NCBI GenBank assembly: GCA_900491605.1
Contig: UESW01004568.1
Location: forward strand, 186,001 to 250,000
Length of the DNA: 64,000 nucleotides
Direction: 5' to 3'
Origin: Calamus simplicifolius
Taxonomy: Eukaryota > Streptophyta > Magnoliopsida > Arecales > Arecaceae
Position 1 is the stretch's first letter; every line of letters begins with the position of its first letter. Below, in pieces: positions 11,160-22,500 of the stretch. The notes below the pieces were generated by a model, which worked only from the letters and a program-made list of their open reading frames with translations, did no database searches and had not been told where the DNA came from. A program made the position numbers and the translations under genes.

Positions 11160-12040
11160 ACTCGGTTTGGCCGAGGCTTCAGAAATATATCTCGGTTTGT
11201 CTGAGGCTTCAGAAATATATCACTCGGTTTGGCCGAGGCTTCAGAATATATCACTCGGTTTGTCCGAGGCTTCAGAAATATATCACTCGGTTTGGCCAAG
11301 CCTTCAGAAATACATCACTCGGTTTGTCCGAGGCTTCAGAAATATATCACTCGGTTTGGCCGAGTTTCAAGATTATATTTTACTTGGCGTTGCCAAGGTA
11401 CGGAGGCCGTCACTCGGCTTGGCCGAGGCTTCAGGAATATATCACTCGGTTTGGCCGAGGCTTCAAGATTATATTTTACTTTGCTACGGATCACTCAGCT
11501 TAGGCTTCAGGAATATATCACTCGGTTTGGCCGAGGCTTCAAGATTATATTTTACTTGGTGCTGCCAAGGTACGGAGACCATCACTCGGCTTGGCCGAGG
11601 CTTCAGGAATATATCACTCATTTGCCGAGGCTTCAAGATTATATTTTACTTGGCGCTGCCAAGGTACGGAGACCATCACTCGGCTTAGCCGAGGCTTCAG
11701 GAATATATCACTCGGTTTGTTCGAGGCTTCAAGATTATATTTTACTTGGCGCACCAAGGTACGGAGATCGCTCGGCTTGGCCGATATATTTTACTTGGCG
11801 CATACAAGGTACGAAGATCGCTCGGCTTGGCCAATATATTTTACTTGGCGGCTAAGGTACGAAGATCGCTCGGCTTGGCCGATATATTTTACTTGGCGCG
11901 GCCAAGGTACAAAGATCGCTCGGCTTGGCCGATATATTTTACTTGGCGCAGCCAAGGTACGAAGATCACTCGGCTTGGCCGATATATTTTACTTGGTGCG
12001 GCCAAGGTACGGAGATCGCTCGGCCCGGCCGAGGATTTCA
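11160..12040. repeat. Tandem-repeat array in the 3' region of element C
   Basis: From 11160 to about 11350 the unit is about 32 bp (ATCACTCGGTTTGGCCGAGG plus CTTCAGAAATAT). It then alternates with TTTTACTTGGCGCTGCCAAG units, and after 11760 becomes units of about 50 bp containing CTCGGCTTGGCCGATATATT and CTTGGCGCGGCCAAGG. The units carry 5-6 bp stems with loops of a few bases (CTCGG/CCGAG, CTTGGC/GCCAAG). The array lies just past the pol stop, like the arrays of A and B. Long repetitive plus-strand frames here are artefacts. Confidence 0.9.
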
Positions 12041-12147
12041 TGACCTGCTTCTCATTGCAGCTTTCAAGGAGAGTTATAAGAATTTTGCAAGCCTTTGAGA
12101 ACTAAATTTAATTCAATGAACAAAAATGAGTTTAGTAAGAGCGTACT

Positions 12148-13590
12148 TTCACTGATGATATGTACGGAGATTATCCGAGTTTCACGTTCGAGGAATAGAT
12201 TTTCCATCCAAATCTTGGAGTTTGTAGGTGCCGGTCTGATTACTTCCGTCACTTGGTAGGGACCTTCCCAATTTGGGGACAATTTTCCTTGCTCCAGTGG
12301 CTTCGAGACGGATGCCTTCCAAAGCACCAGATCGCCGGGGAGGAAAAACTTCCCTCGGACTCTGGTGGAGTGATAACGAGCTACTCTTTGTTGGTAGGCG
12401 GCCATCCGGATTCGGGCCTTCTCCCTGACTTCTTCTATCAAGTCGAGATTAGTTCGGAGCTGCTCGTCGTTGGATTCTTCTAAATAGCCTTCCACATGAG
12501 GGGAGAGGAGTCTGACTTCCACAGGGATGACGGCTTCTGTACCAAAAGCCATCTTGAACGGGGTTTGCCCTGTGGGTACCCTTTCAGTAGCTCGGTATGC
12601 CCACAACATATGGTGGAGTTCCTCGGCCCATCGGCCTTGCACCCGGTTGAGCCGAGCTTTGATTCCTTGCATGAGAGTTTGGTTGGTTACCTCGGCTTCT
12701 CCATTAGCTTGAGGATGTCCGACTGACGTCAGGCGATGGAGAATGCCATGATCCTCACAGAACTCTCGAAACTTAGGGTTGTCGAACTGCTTCCCGTTGT
12801 CGGTGATGATAGTGTGAGGAAGACCAAAGCGGCAAATGATGGATCTCCACATGAAGTCTTTAGTGCGGGCTTCGGTTATCTGGGCGACTGCTTCAGCTTC
12901 GACCCACTTAGTAAAATAATCAATTGCAACAAATAAGAACTTCCTTTGCCCCGTTGCAAGGGGAAAGGGCCAAAAATATCCATCCCCCACTTGGCGAAGG
13001 GCCAGGAGGACGATATGGAAGTCAGGTGCGTCAAGGGAAGCCTGTGGACATTTGAATGCCTCTGGCATGAATCACAGGTTCGGACGAGGTCGTCGGCATC
13101 TTTTTGCATCGTCGGCCAATAATCCCTGGCGCAGCACTTTGTGGCATAGGGCCCGACCACGAGGTGATTGCCGCAGATGCCTTCGTGGACCTCCCGAAGA
13201 GCATAGTCGGCCTCTATTGGTCGGAGGCATTGAGCAGCGGCATTGAGAAGGACCGCTTGTACAACTGGTCATCAATCAGAACATAATGAGATGATTGCAA
13301 TTTCAACTTCCTTGCTTCCTTTCTATCAGTGGGCAGCAACCCTTCTTTGAGGTACCGGTGCAGGGGGTCCATCCAGGATGGTTCGGTGTCAATCTGCATC
13401 ATCTGATCAGCATCGGCGATGCTGGGCTTCTCCAAGACCTCCAAGTGGAATTTTCGCTCGAGATCCATTGACTCCACAGTCGCTAGGCAGGACAGTAGGT
13501 CGGCGCGCGTGTTTTCATCCTTGGGATCTGGACAATTTTAAACTCATCGAAATAGGAGGATAGATTGCGCACCTTTTGGAGGTACCGAAT
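12148..13590 (-). pseudogene. Integrase region of element C
   Basis: The minus strand gives the zinc-binding part (CHKVLRQG, CDSCQRHSNVH) and then the catalytic core with all three acidic residues: D in VAIDYFTKWVEAEA, D in IITDNGKQF and E in NGEAEVTN. The C-terminal part reads GDLVLWKASVSKPLEQGKLS and NWEGPYQVTEV. One frame is open for more than 300 residues (13068 down to 12064), but frame changes upstream cut it from RNase H. In a live element this enzyme joins cDNA ends to target DNA, leaving a 5-bp duplication. Confidence 0.85.
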
Positions 13591-15410
13591 TATACTCGGC
13601 TCTCGAGCCTCGAATTCTCCTGCACCTGGCCATCCACCAATTGGGAGTCGGTGTAGGCAATCAGTTTTTTGACTTTAAGCTCATGGGCGATTTGGAGTCC
13701 GGAGAGCAAGGCTTCATACTCTGCTTCATTGTTTGAAGCCGGGAAGGAGAAGCGGATGCCATATTCAAAAGTCATGCCTTTCGGACTGATGAGGACCAGG
13801 CCGGCGCCAGAACCGCCCGCGCTGGAGGATCCATCACATGAAGCAACCATGGGGCGCTGGGTTTTGGTTGCCCGAGTGTATCCGAAGCAGAGCCATCTTT
13901 GGGTATGGTGCATTCGAGGAGGAAGTCCGCCAGAACCTGGGCTTTAATGGCTGGACGAGGCTGATACTGAATGTCATGCTCGCTCAGCTCGACAGCCCAT
14001 TTGGTCATTCTCCCCGATGTTTCTGGTCGATGGATAATTGCCTTGAGGGGTTGGTCGGTCAGGACGATGATAGTGTGCACTTGAAAGTATGGCCGCAACT
14101 TTCGGACCGATGTTACCAGAGCTAGGACCATCTTCTCGACTCGAGTGTACCTCGTTTCAGCGTCTTTGAGTAGTTTGCTGACATAATAGATAGGTTTTTG
14201 GACTCTATTTCCTCTCTGATTAGCACCGAGCCAACAGCGTTTTCAGAGACGCCAAGTATAGATTCAGCATTTCCCCTGGCTTCGGGCTGCTGAGGAGAGG
14301 CGGTGAGCCAAGGTACTTTTTGAGGTCTTCAAAGGACTTCTAGCAATCAAGGGTCCATTGGAAGTTCTTGGCCGACCGGAGCACTTTGAAGAAAGGAAGG
14401 CATTTCTCGGCCGCCGAGCAATGAAGCGGCTGAGGGCTGCCACTCTCCCAGTGAGGCGTTACACGTCCTTGACTGACCCAGGCGGGGCCATTTGTTGCAG
14501 GGCTTGGATCTTCTGAGGGTTTGCCTCGATGCCTCGCTGAGAAACCATGAAGCCGAGGAATTTCCCGGAATTGACCCCGAAGGCGCATTTGGTGGGATTG
14601 AGTTTCATCTGATACTTTCAGTGTAGCGAAGCTTTCACAAGGTCCTTGATGTGCTGGGATGCCTCCTTGCTTTTCACCAGCATGTCATCGACATACACCT
14701 CCATGTTCCGACCGATTTGCTCCTTGAAGACTTTGTTGACCAGCCTTTGGTAGGTGGCACCTGTATTTTTCAAACCAAAGGGCATAACTCGATAACAATA
14801 GATACCTCGGTCGGTGATAAAGGCGGTTTTCTCCTCGTCTTCAGGCGCCATTCGGATCTGGTTGTAGCCCGAATAGGCATCCATAAAAGTCAGCATCTGA
14901 TGGCTTGAAGTTGAATCAACGAGCTGGTCGATCCGCGGAAGGGAAGCTATCTTTTGGGCAGGCCTTGTTGAGGTCAGTGAAGTCGATGCAGATCCTCCAC
15001 TTGCCATTCGACTTTTTCACCACGACCACATTTGCCAGCCAGTCGGGGTAACTAACCTTCCGGATGAATTTGGCTTTGATGAGTTTATCCACCTCTTCTT
15101 CGATGGCTTTTTGGCGCTCGGGGGCGAAGCTCCTTTTCTTCTGCTTAATAGGCCTGAATGTCTCGTCCACGCTGAGGCGGTGGACCAGGAACGTCAGGGC
15201 TGATTCCGAGCATATCCGATGCAGACCAGGCAAAGTGTCAGCATTCCTTCGAAGGAATTCTATTAATTCTTGCCGAAGCTTTCCTTCTAGCTGCGATCCG
15301 ACCTTTATAGTTCGGTCGGGCCGAGCCTCATCAAGTGGTACCTCCTCCAGTTCTTCGGCCGGCTCTCCTCGTTGCTCGGCGAGATCTTCCCGAGCATCTA
15401 GCCCGTCCAC
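13590..15410 (-). pseudogene. Reverse transcriptase and two RNase H domains of element C
   Basis: RT reads from about 15410 (FRPIKQKKRSFAPERQKAIE, DWLANVVVVKKSNGKWRICI) through FMDAYSGYNQIRMAPEDEEK to the catalytic YVDDMLVKS near 14690. The normal RNase H follows (YYVSKLLKDAETRYTRVEKM reconstructed over two frames, LTDQPLKAIIHRPETSGRM), then the archaeal-type RNase H (GAGLVLISPKGMTFEYGIRF, NNEAEYEALLSGLQIAHELK, AYTDSQLVDGQV). Having both RNase H types is the hallmark of the Tat lineage. Frameshifts near 14620, 14340 and 13770 inactivate it. Confidence 0.85.
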
Positions 15411-15479
15411 CTCAGGCTTTCTGGATTGAAGGTCGGCGACGAAACAATGCCGAGCTATGATCTGACTTCCTCAAACAAC

Positions 15480-17486
15480 TCCCACTCCCCATTCGGTGGG
15501 AAACTTCATGGCGAGATGGGGAATGGAAATGGTGGCTTTGAGAGATATTTGCCCCGGTCTACCGAGGATGGCGTTGTAGGGAGACCGAGCTTGGTCACGA
15601 GGAAATCCATGAGCACGGTAGCCACGCGGGGCCAGGTGCTGGCTCGGACTGACAGAGTAATGACTCCTTCAGGAATTATGGAGTCACCTGTGAAGCCCAC
15701 TAGGGTGGACTCCACCGGTCGGAGGCTTTCTACCCGAATTTTAATCTCACAAAGGCATCAAAATACAGAACATTAACAGAGCTTCCACTATCAATCAAAA
15801 TGCGGTGTACATCATAATTGTTCATATTTAAAGATACAACCAGAGCATCATCGTGGGGGTACTGTACCTCCCCAAGGTCTTCATCAAGAAAATGAGCTCA
15901 TCGACTCGAGCTTTCTTTGGCGAGTTTTCCTCCTGCTTGGCCAAGAAGATGGGGATCCGGCCGCCGCTATCACATTGACATTGCCGAGGACCGGGGGATT
16001 TGGTGGAGGAAGCTGACGAGGCTGGGTTGGCGATTCTCCTCATTATTCGGCTCAGGGGGACCCCTGAACCGGTCCAGTCTGTCTCGCCGGATCAATCGCT
16101 TGATCTCGTTCTTGAGCTGTCAGTAGTCTTCAGTATCATGCCCGTAGTCTCGTGAAAGCGGTAGTACTTGGTAGGGTCCCTCCGAGTTGCATTGCCTCAG
16201 AGAGGGGGAGGCCGAGGAATTTGCCGCTGTTCTCCATCAGGATATGCGCTCTTGGCGTGGTAAGGGGAGTGTAGCGGTCAAACCTTCGGGCCGGACTCCG
16301 GGTTCGGTCTCGAGGCGGCGGTGGAGGAGCTCTATGGTGGCGAAGCGGGCTAGTACGCGGTGAGCCCGTTGCTTGTCCAAGTCCTTTGCCTCCTTCTTTT
16401 TAGCTGCTTGGCCCGAGCTGATCTCTTCGATTCTTCAACCCTGGCGTACTTGTCTGCCAGGGACATCATGTCCGAAAGGCTCTTTGGGTAATTAACCTCT
16501 AGAGCCAAGTAGAAGTCTCCCTCCTTGGACACTCCTCCGGCCAGGGCGGACATGGCCACCTCGTGATTGAGATGGTCGACTTCTAAGAGGGCGTGTTGAA
16601 GCGGCGAGGTAATTCTTCAGCAATTCCCCCTCTCTCTGCTTGACCTCAGAGAGGGAATCGGATCTCCATCGCTGGCGATAGCTGCTGACGAACTGGCTGA
16701 TAAGCAAACAGCTCAGCTCGTCAAAAGAATCAATGGAACCTGGCTTCAAGCTATTGAACCAGGTTCGAGCAGATCCCCTTAGGGTGGAGGGGAAGGCTCT
16801 GCATAGGATCGCATCTGATGCTCCGTGGAACATCATGATGGATCTGAAGCTGCTGAGATGGTCATTGGGATCGGTGGATCCATGATACGGCTCGATGGTA
16901 GGGAGCTTGACATGAGGGGGAATCACTTCCCTCATGATCCTCTCAGAGAAGGGATGCCCTGCTCCGCTTTCGACTGGGATGGAGGAGCTTGCTTAACAGC
17001 GTCTAGCTCCTAACGCCATTCTCGACGCATCTCCTACATTTGCTGCCTGATCCCCTCGTCCAGAGTGGTAGGAGGGATCGGGCGATGAGAAGGTGGCAGC
17101 GGTATCGAGTTTTGGGAAGACATCGGGGAGGGGGAATGAATCCGCCTAGATCTGAGCGGGCTCTTCCCTCCAGCTCACTGCGGCGCTGGTTTTGCCCTTG
17201 TGGGCTGATGATGACGATCCACCGCCTCCGACGGATTAAAGGAAGAGACTGCTGGTGGAGCAGAGATGGCAGAGCCAGGGACTGCTTGGAGCCCCTAGAC
17301 CAACTGGGTTAATACCTGAACCTGTTGGACCATAGTAGCGAACTGGTCCAGCGTTACCACCGTCGTCGACAGCGAAGGAGTTTCAGCTGGCGGTGGCGGC
17401 GGAGGTGCCGCGCCGATGATTGGATCAAGCCTTCGAGAAGCGGCCTAATCTTGAGCTTCAGATGTAGCTCTCTTCCGATTGGCCAT
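15480..17486 (-). pseudogene. Gag and protease of element C
   Basis: The start codon is the ATG at complement 17484-17486, 63 bp below the PBS. Gag reads IEPYHGSTDPNDHLSSFRSI, FNSLKPGSIDSFDELSCLLI and AMSALAGGVSKEGDFYLALE. Protease follows with the D-S-G site near 15790 and core segments MESTLVGFTGDSIIPEGVIT and TWPRVATVLMDFLVTKLGLP. Stops and indels lie between segments, including one near 16600 and one in the proline-rich N-terminal linker. Confidence 0.85.
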
Positions 17487-17548
17487 TAGAGGATACTTCC
17501 TCTGGTTCTTGAGTCTTGTCTTCTGGATCACAAGTTTATGGGACTTGG

Positions 17549-17567
17549 GGCCCTTCCTCTAGCGCCA
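17549..17567 (-). other. Primer-binding site of element C
   Basis: TGGCGCTAGAGGAAGGGCC, identical to element D and three bases from the LTR end. Confidence 0.75.
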
Positions 17568-17570
17568 ATC

Positions 17571-18632
17571 TGTTGCTGCGGAAATCCATTCTCCGACTCG
17601 GGTGAGCCTCTGGCTCCTGGTCCGGACGCCGATCTCATTGCCTCGGGGCGAAACCTGCAAGACAGTCCGCACGCAGAGGGTGCTATGGGGGTTGCCCTCT
17701 GCGGAGGACCCTCCGACGCCCAAGTTAGTGAGATTCATAGCAAGCAGATGTGAGGAGAAAACTCTCATAGAGGAGTTCCCCTTTGGTGAGTTTTCTCTCT
17801 CGAGAGCCCTGAGCTCAGGGGGAGCTCCAATAGAGTATGAGAGCTAGTGAATGAGTGTGAGTAATTGCCTAAGAGTTGCGTATGTAAAAATTGCGTACAA
17901 AATTGGCATACTTGAGAGATTGAAGGACTGTGGTATTTATAGATGATCACATGATTCCTTGGACGTGCCCTGGATGGGGTCTGAAAACTGTTAGGATTCG
18001 AGACGGATCCGAATCAAGTTTGTTACGAGGTCAGTAGGGTCTGCATCTTATCAGTTAGAGGATCGATGACTGAGAGAGCTGGTTGATGCCTTGAAATTCA
18101 GTGATCACATAGACCTAGGCCACTCTTGCGGGTCCTAGGCCACTTCTAGGTATGATTCCTCATTTGGAATCTTATTCAATTACAGTGAATTTGAACTCTC
18201 CCGCACCGGATTCTGCAGAGGCATTTCGAATGCCTTAGTTTGGCCAGAATGAGGAATAACTTGGTTTTCCGAGGTATAGAATGGATCGGCTCGAATGGCC
18301 GAGGTACAGTCTGCTCGGATGGCTGAGGTATAGAATGGATCGGCTTGGATGGCTGAGGTGCGGTCGGCTCGAATGGCCAAGGTATAGAATGGATCCACTC
18401 GAATGGCTGAGGTATGAGCGTAGCTCGAGTTACCGAGGTATAGAATGGCTCGGCTCCGATCGCCGAGGTATGTGGATGGTTTAGGTTGTCGGGGTGACCC
18501 GACTTTATCAAAGAAGATTCGGCTTCGTCGCTTGGCTATTATGCCGGCTGATTGGTAGGGTGTTTGGATTGGGCATGACCCAATTATCGATGTGAGCGGT
18601 CAATAATGCCATGACGATTTCATCCCTCATCA
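17571..18632 (-). repeat. 5' LTR of element C
   Basis: A 1062-bp LTR beginning (minus strand) TGATGAGGGATGAAATCGTC and ending CGCAGCAACA beside the PBS. A degenerate hairpin minisatellite lies at 18270-18480. Confidence 0.9.
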
Positions 18633-19421
18633 TTATCTATATATAGATCTTAGGTATATATACAAAGCTTAAAAATCTAAATAATATATTTCATCTAACT
18701 TTTTATATAAAATCTTAAATATACATATAAAAAACACATACAAAACTAAAGAACCAAATAATATCTTCCGGTTATTCTTTTGAGCGAGCGGGATCCTTTG
18801 ACTACAATAAATGAAATCAAAATAAAGCCTGCCCATAGCGTCATACAAGCTACTCATAGTGTTTATGATTAGATTTAAATCTAACCTAAGAACATCAGAA
18901 CTTATATGCATGAAAAGCTAATGTTGATATATATTTGTTCCTATAGTAATCATACACTAAATATACAAACTAAAAGAACTCGAATAATATCTTGCGACTA
19001 GCTTAAGTGAGGTCCTAAATTGTTGTCCTAAACTATTGTAAAGGATATCACACGAATACTATGATCTATATGGACCAAAGGAGATGCATACTCTTTAGGG
19101 TTTGACCTGTGTTATTTATGATTGGATTTAATTGTATTTATAATTGAATCTGATTGTACTTAAATTCTTGACCAGTGAGGACAGATGGATTTTCTCCAAG
19201 AGAGGTCCTGAATTGTGATAAAAATTATGAATCCACGGTCTCTAGGCAAAAGGTCTATAATCCATAAACTGTCATGCATCAATATAATGAGGACACAGAA
19301 GCAGAGCTCATAACAATAACATCGCAACCAAAGTTTATCCTCTTACAGCAACATAACAAGTAAGTTGCATCCGATGGTACACATGATACAAGCTCGCGCA
19401 TGCAACTAATTTCATTCAAGT
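18633..19421. other. 3' flank of PEX4
   Basis: About 790 bp of AT-rich DNA between the element C LTR and the PEX4 stop codon. It should contain the PEX4 3' UTR, but I cannot place a clear polyadenylation signal. Nothing else seen. Confidence 0.5.
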
Positions 19422-19510
19422 CTAACCCGTTTTTGGCATAGCAGCAAGCCTTGTAAACATCCTTGCCATTGACCGATAACCCCGGATGTCACCAGATCGC
19501 AGAAGATTGC
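19422..19510 (-). CDS. PEX4: PEX4 exon 5 (last coding exon)
   Basis: The acceptor is GGTGCAG|GCAATCTT. It encodes NLLRSGDIRGYRSMARMF then TRLAAMPKTG and stop TAG at 19422-19424. The 28 residues match the conserved plant PEX4 C-terminus. A copia LTR starts only 101 bp upstream of the acceptor. Confidence 0.9.
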
Positions 19511-22500
19511 CTGCACCACAAGGAAGATGTCACCCAAAAGAGAATGAGATTCATGGAGGGGCTCCGTAAGCAAGGAGTTTATGCATGGATCCAATCCATC
19601 ATACAACTTGTTGAAGAGTGGATCGTCCTCTTTCTACCCTTAGAGCATAACACGCATTCGACCAGCCCCAAGTCGTGTGGAGATGCGGAAGCGAGATGAT
19701 ATCCCTGCTGAAATTTCTGCAGCAGAATTTTAGATCTTGATCTTGGTAATCTTCCCAGATTGATTAGCAACTAGGATTTTCTTGGTTTCTTGCGCCCCAA
19801 GATTTAAGAGAGGGTCGTGGCCTCTCTTCTTCCTCACGTGAACCTTCAGATCTGATCCAAAAAATCAAGAGACGCTGCCCAAGAAGAATGTGCTGCTAGG
19901 GTTTCTTCCTTCTCCTTCTTTGAGAGAGGCGGTTCCAAGAAGATGGCCAGGGCAGAGATGACAGCAATAAAACCCTAGAAATCTAGGGCATCTATACGTG
20001 AGAAAGAGAGAAAGACATGGATAAAAGAGAAAAGGAGAGGATAGTTTATTCTAGGGAGAAAAGGATTTCTTTTTCCATTCATCTATAATCATCATCGTTA
20101 CATGACTATATATAACCCATCTCCATGATGGCCACCAAAATAAAACCAGCACCACACATGAACCGGTGCCTTATTATATGGATAATAAACCCTAAAAACT
20201 CCCTTGGACCAACCCACACCTTGGGCCCAAACCCAGCCCAATGATAGACTAGCCCCCTTAAGACCCAACAACCTGGGCCTTAACCCTGTGGAGCCTACAA
20301 ACCTCCACCCTAGGATTTAAGCTTTGGAGTACCACACCAGGCTCTATAATCTCCACATTGGTGCTTCAAAGCTGCTGAAAAATCTGCACATTCCCTCAGA
20401 CCCATCAGTGTCACACATGAGAGAAAGCTATCCCGTGGAAGAGTCTTCGTAAGTGCATCTGCCTGGTTCTTCTTTGTATGAACTTTTACCAGCTCCACTT
20501 CACCTTCTTCCACCAATTCTCTGATCCTGTGATACCTCACATCTATATGCTTTGTGCGTGCATGATAGATTGGGTTCTAAGCCAACTGCAGGGCACTCTG
20601 ACTATCACTATGTAGCAATACTGTACCCTGCTTCACCTCCATTTCCATGATGAGTCTCTTCAACCAAAGAGCCTCCTTGGCAGCCTCTGTAATCCCTATA
20701 TACTCAGCTTCTGTTGTAGACAAAGTTGTAATAGGTTGAAGGGTTGATCTCCAAGAAATTAATCCACCATACATGCTGAACACATACCCTGTGGTAGACC
20801 TTCTTGTATTCAGATCACCTGCAAAATTTGCATCCACAAATCCTTCCAATGGACCTAATGACTTACTTAGGATATTATATTTCTCCTTAGATCCATCTTG
20901 CTGCCCAAAAATTAGACCAAGTCCACGAGTTCCCTGAAGGTACCTCAAAATCCACTTGAGTGCCTTCCAGTGCTCCTTCCCTGGGTTCGCCATGAATCTG
21001 CTCACCTGGCTCACTGCATATGCTATGTAGGCCTGCAACACACCATAGCATACATAATGCTGCCCACAGCACTGGCATATGGAACTCTCTCCATGTACTC
21101 TTTCTCTTCATCTGTCTGGGGGTTCTGTAACTTAGAAAGAGACATGTGACTAGCCAAAGGTGTTCCAACTGGTTTGGCCTTATCCATCCCAAACCTCTCC
21201 AACACCTTCTGAATATATCCACCCAATGACAAGTGTAGAATTCCCTTGGTCCTATCTCTGTAAATTCCATCCCAAGTATCTTCCTAGCTGACCCCAAATC
21301 ATTCATTTCAAATTCTGTTGATAATGCATATTTCAGTCCATTCACTGCTTCAACACTCCTGCTGGCAATGAGCATATCATCCACAGAAGGAGATACAGTG
21401 CATCATCCTCATCCACATCTTTCACATAGACACAAGTATCATGTTCACATCTAGAAAATCCAAGGCCCAAATAAAAGTGTCAAACCTTTTGTACCACTGA
21501 CGGGGTGACTGCTTCAAACCATAGAGCGATTTCTTTAGTAGACACACTTTTTCTTCCAATCCAGATTCCTTGAAACCCTCTGGTTGCTTCATGTATATCC
21601 TCTCCTCTAGACTCTCATGTAAGAAAGCCGTCTTCACGTCCATCTGCTGCAACTCCATACCATGTTTGCTACGAGAGATAACAACACACGAATTGAAGCA
21701 TGACGTACCACTGGAGAGAATACCTCTGTGTAGTCCACTCCCTCTCTCTGTGAGAACCCCTTAGCAACAAGCCTTGCTTTGTATCTGACTCCACCTTGCT
21801 CTGAAGGTACCTCCTTCTTTGTGAACACCCATTTTGAACCAATTGCCCGAGCATCTCTAGGTAGATCCACTAGCTGCCATGTCTTGTTCTTTTCCAGAGA
21901 CTCCATCTCCTCCATCATGGCCTGCATCCATGAGTCTCTTTCTGAACTTTCCATGGCTTCTTGGAAGGTCTCTGGATCTTCATTTGCAGTGATTAGAGCA
22001 TAGAAAATCATGTCATCAATGCGATACCGAGCAGGTTTGATGATGGTACGCTTTACCTTGTGTAGTGCCACACCCCTTTGATCATCTCTCAAAGCTGAAG
22101 TGTGTGACTCCACCTACACCTCCTTTTGGATTGATGGCTCTTCTGGCTGATCCTTTACATGTATTGGAACATTCATACCAAACTCTACCTCAAAAGAAGC
22201 ATGTTTTGAAGTAGAAGTAGAAGGTAGATCACCTGTCAGCCAATGCTGTCCACTGCTGTCCTGTTCAGCCTTTTCAGCTCCATCTACAATCTCTGACCTC
22301 TTCAAGATGCTTTCTCATCAAAAATAATGTCTCTACTAATGATACACTTCTGTGAATCTAAACTCATAGCAAATAGCCTTTAACTCCCTGTGGATACCCG
22401 ATGAAGATAAGCCTTTGTGATTTTGGGTCCAGCTTGCTCCTTTCAGTTGCCTCCACATGTGCATAGGCTGGGCAACCAAAAATCCTTAGGTGTCCAAGCT

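Larger units (their letters stand above)
4799..18632 (-). mobile_element. Ty3/gypsy Tat-lineage element C, near full length
   Basis: A 13.8-kb minus-strand element with both LTRs (5' LTR 17571-18632, 3' LTR 4799-5852), PBS 17549-17567, gag-pol 17486 down to about 12148, a tandem-repeat array 11160-12040, a spliced gene on the opposite strand 6245-9243, and a polypurine tract 5853-5868. The dual RNase H and antisense extra gene are Tat traits. The two LTRs look roughly 90 percent identical by eye, so the insertion is old. The bases next to the ends (ATATT at 4794-4798, TTATC at 18633-18637) do not form a clear duplication. The element ends about 790 bp past the PEX4 stop codon. Confidence 0.9.

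Noticed and set aside
11167..12105. Repetitive ORFs of 120-208 codons
   Set aside because: They are translations of the tandem-repeat array in several frames at once; the same applies to 47061-47869 and 55583-56429 on the minus strand.
4794..18637. Target-site duplication for element C
   Set aside because: ATATT on the left and TTATC on the right do not match; the terminal bases of the left LTR are mutated, so I make no claim.
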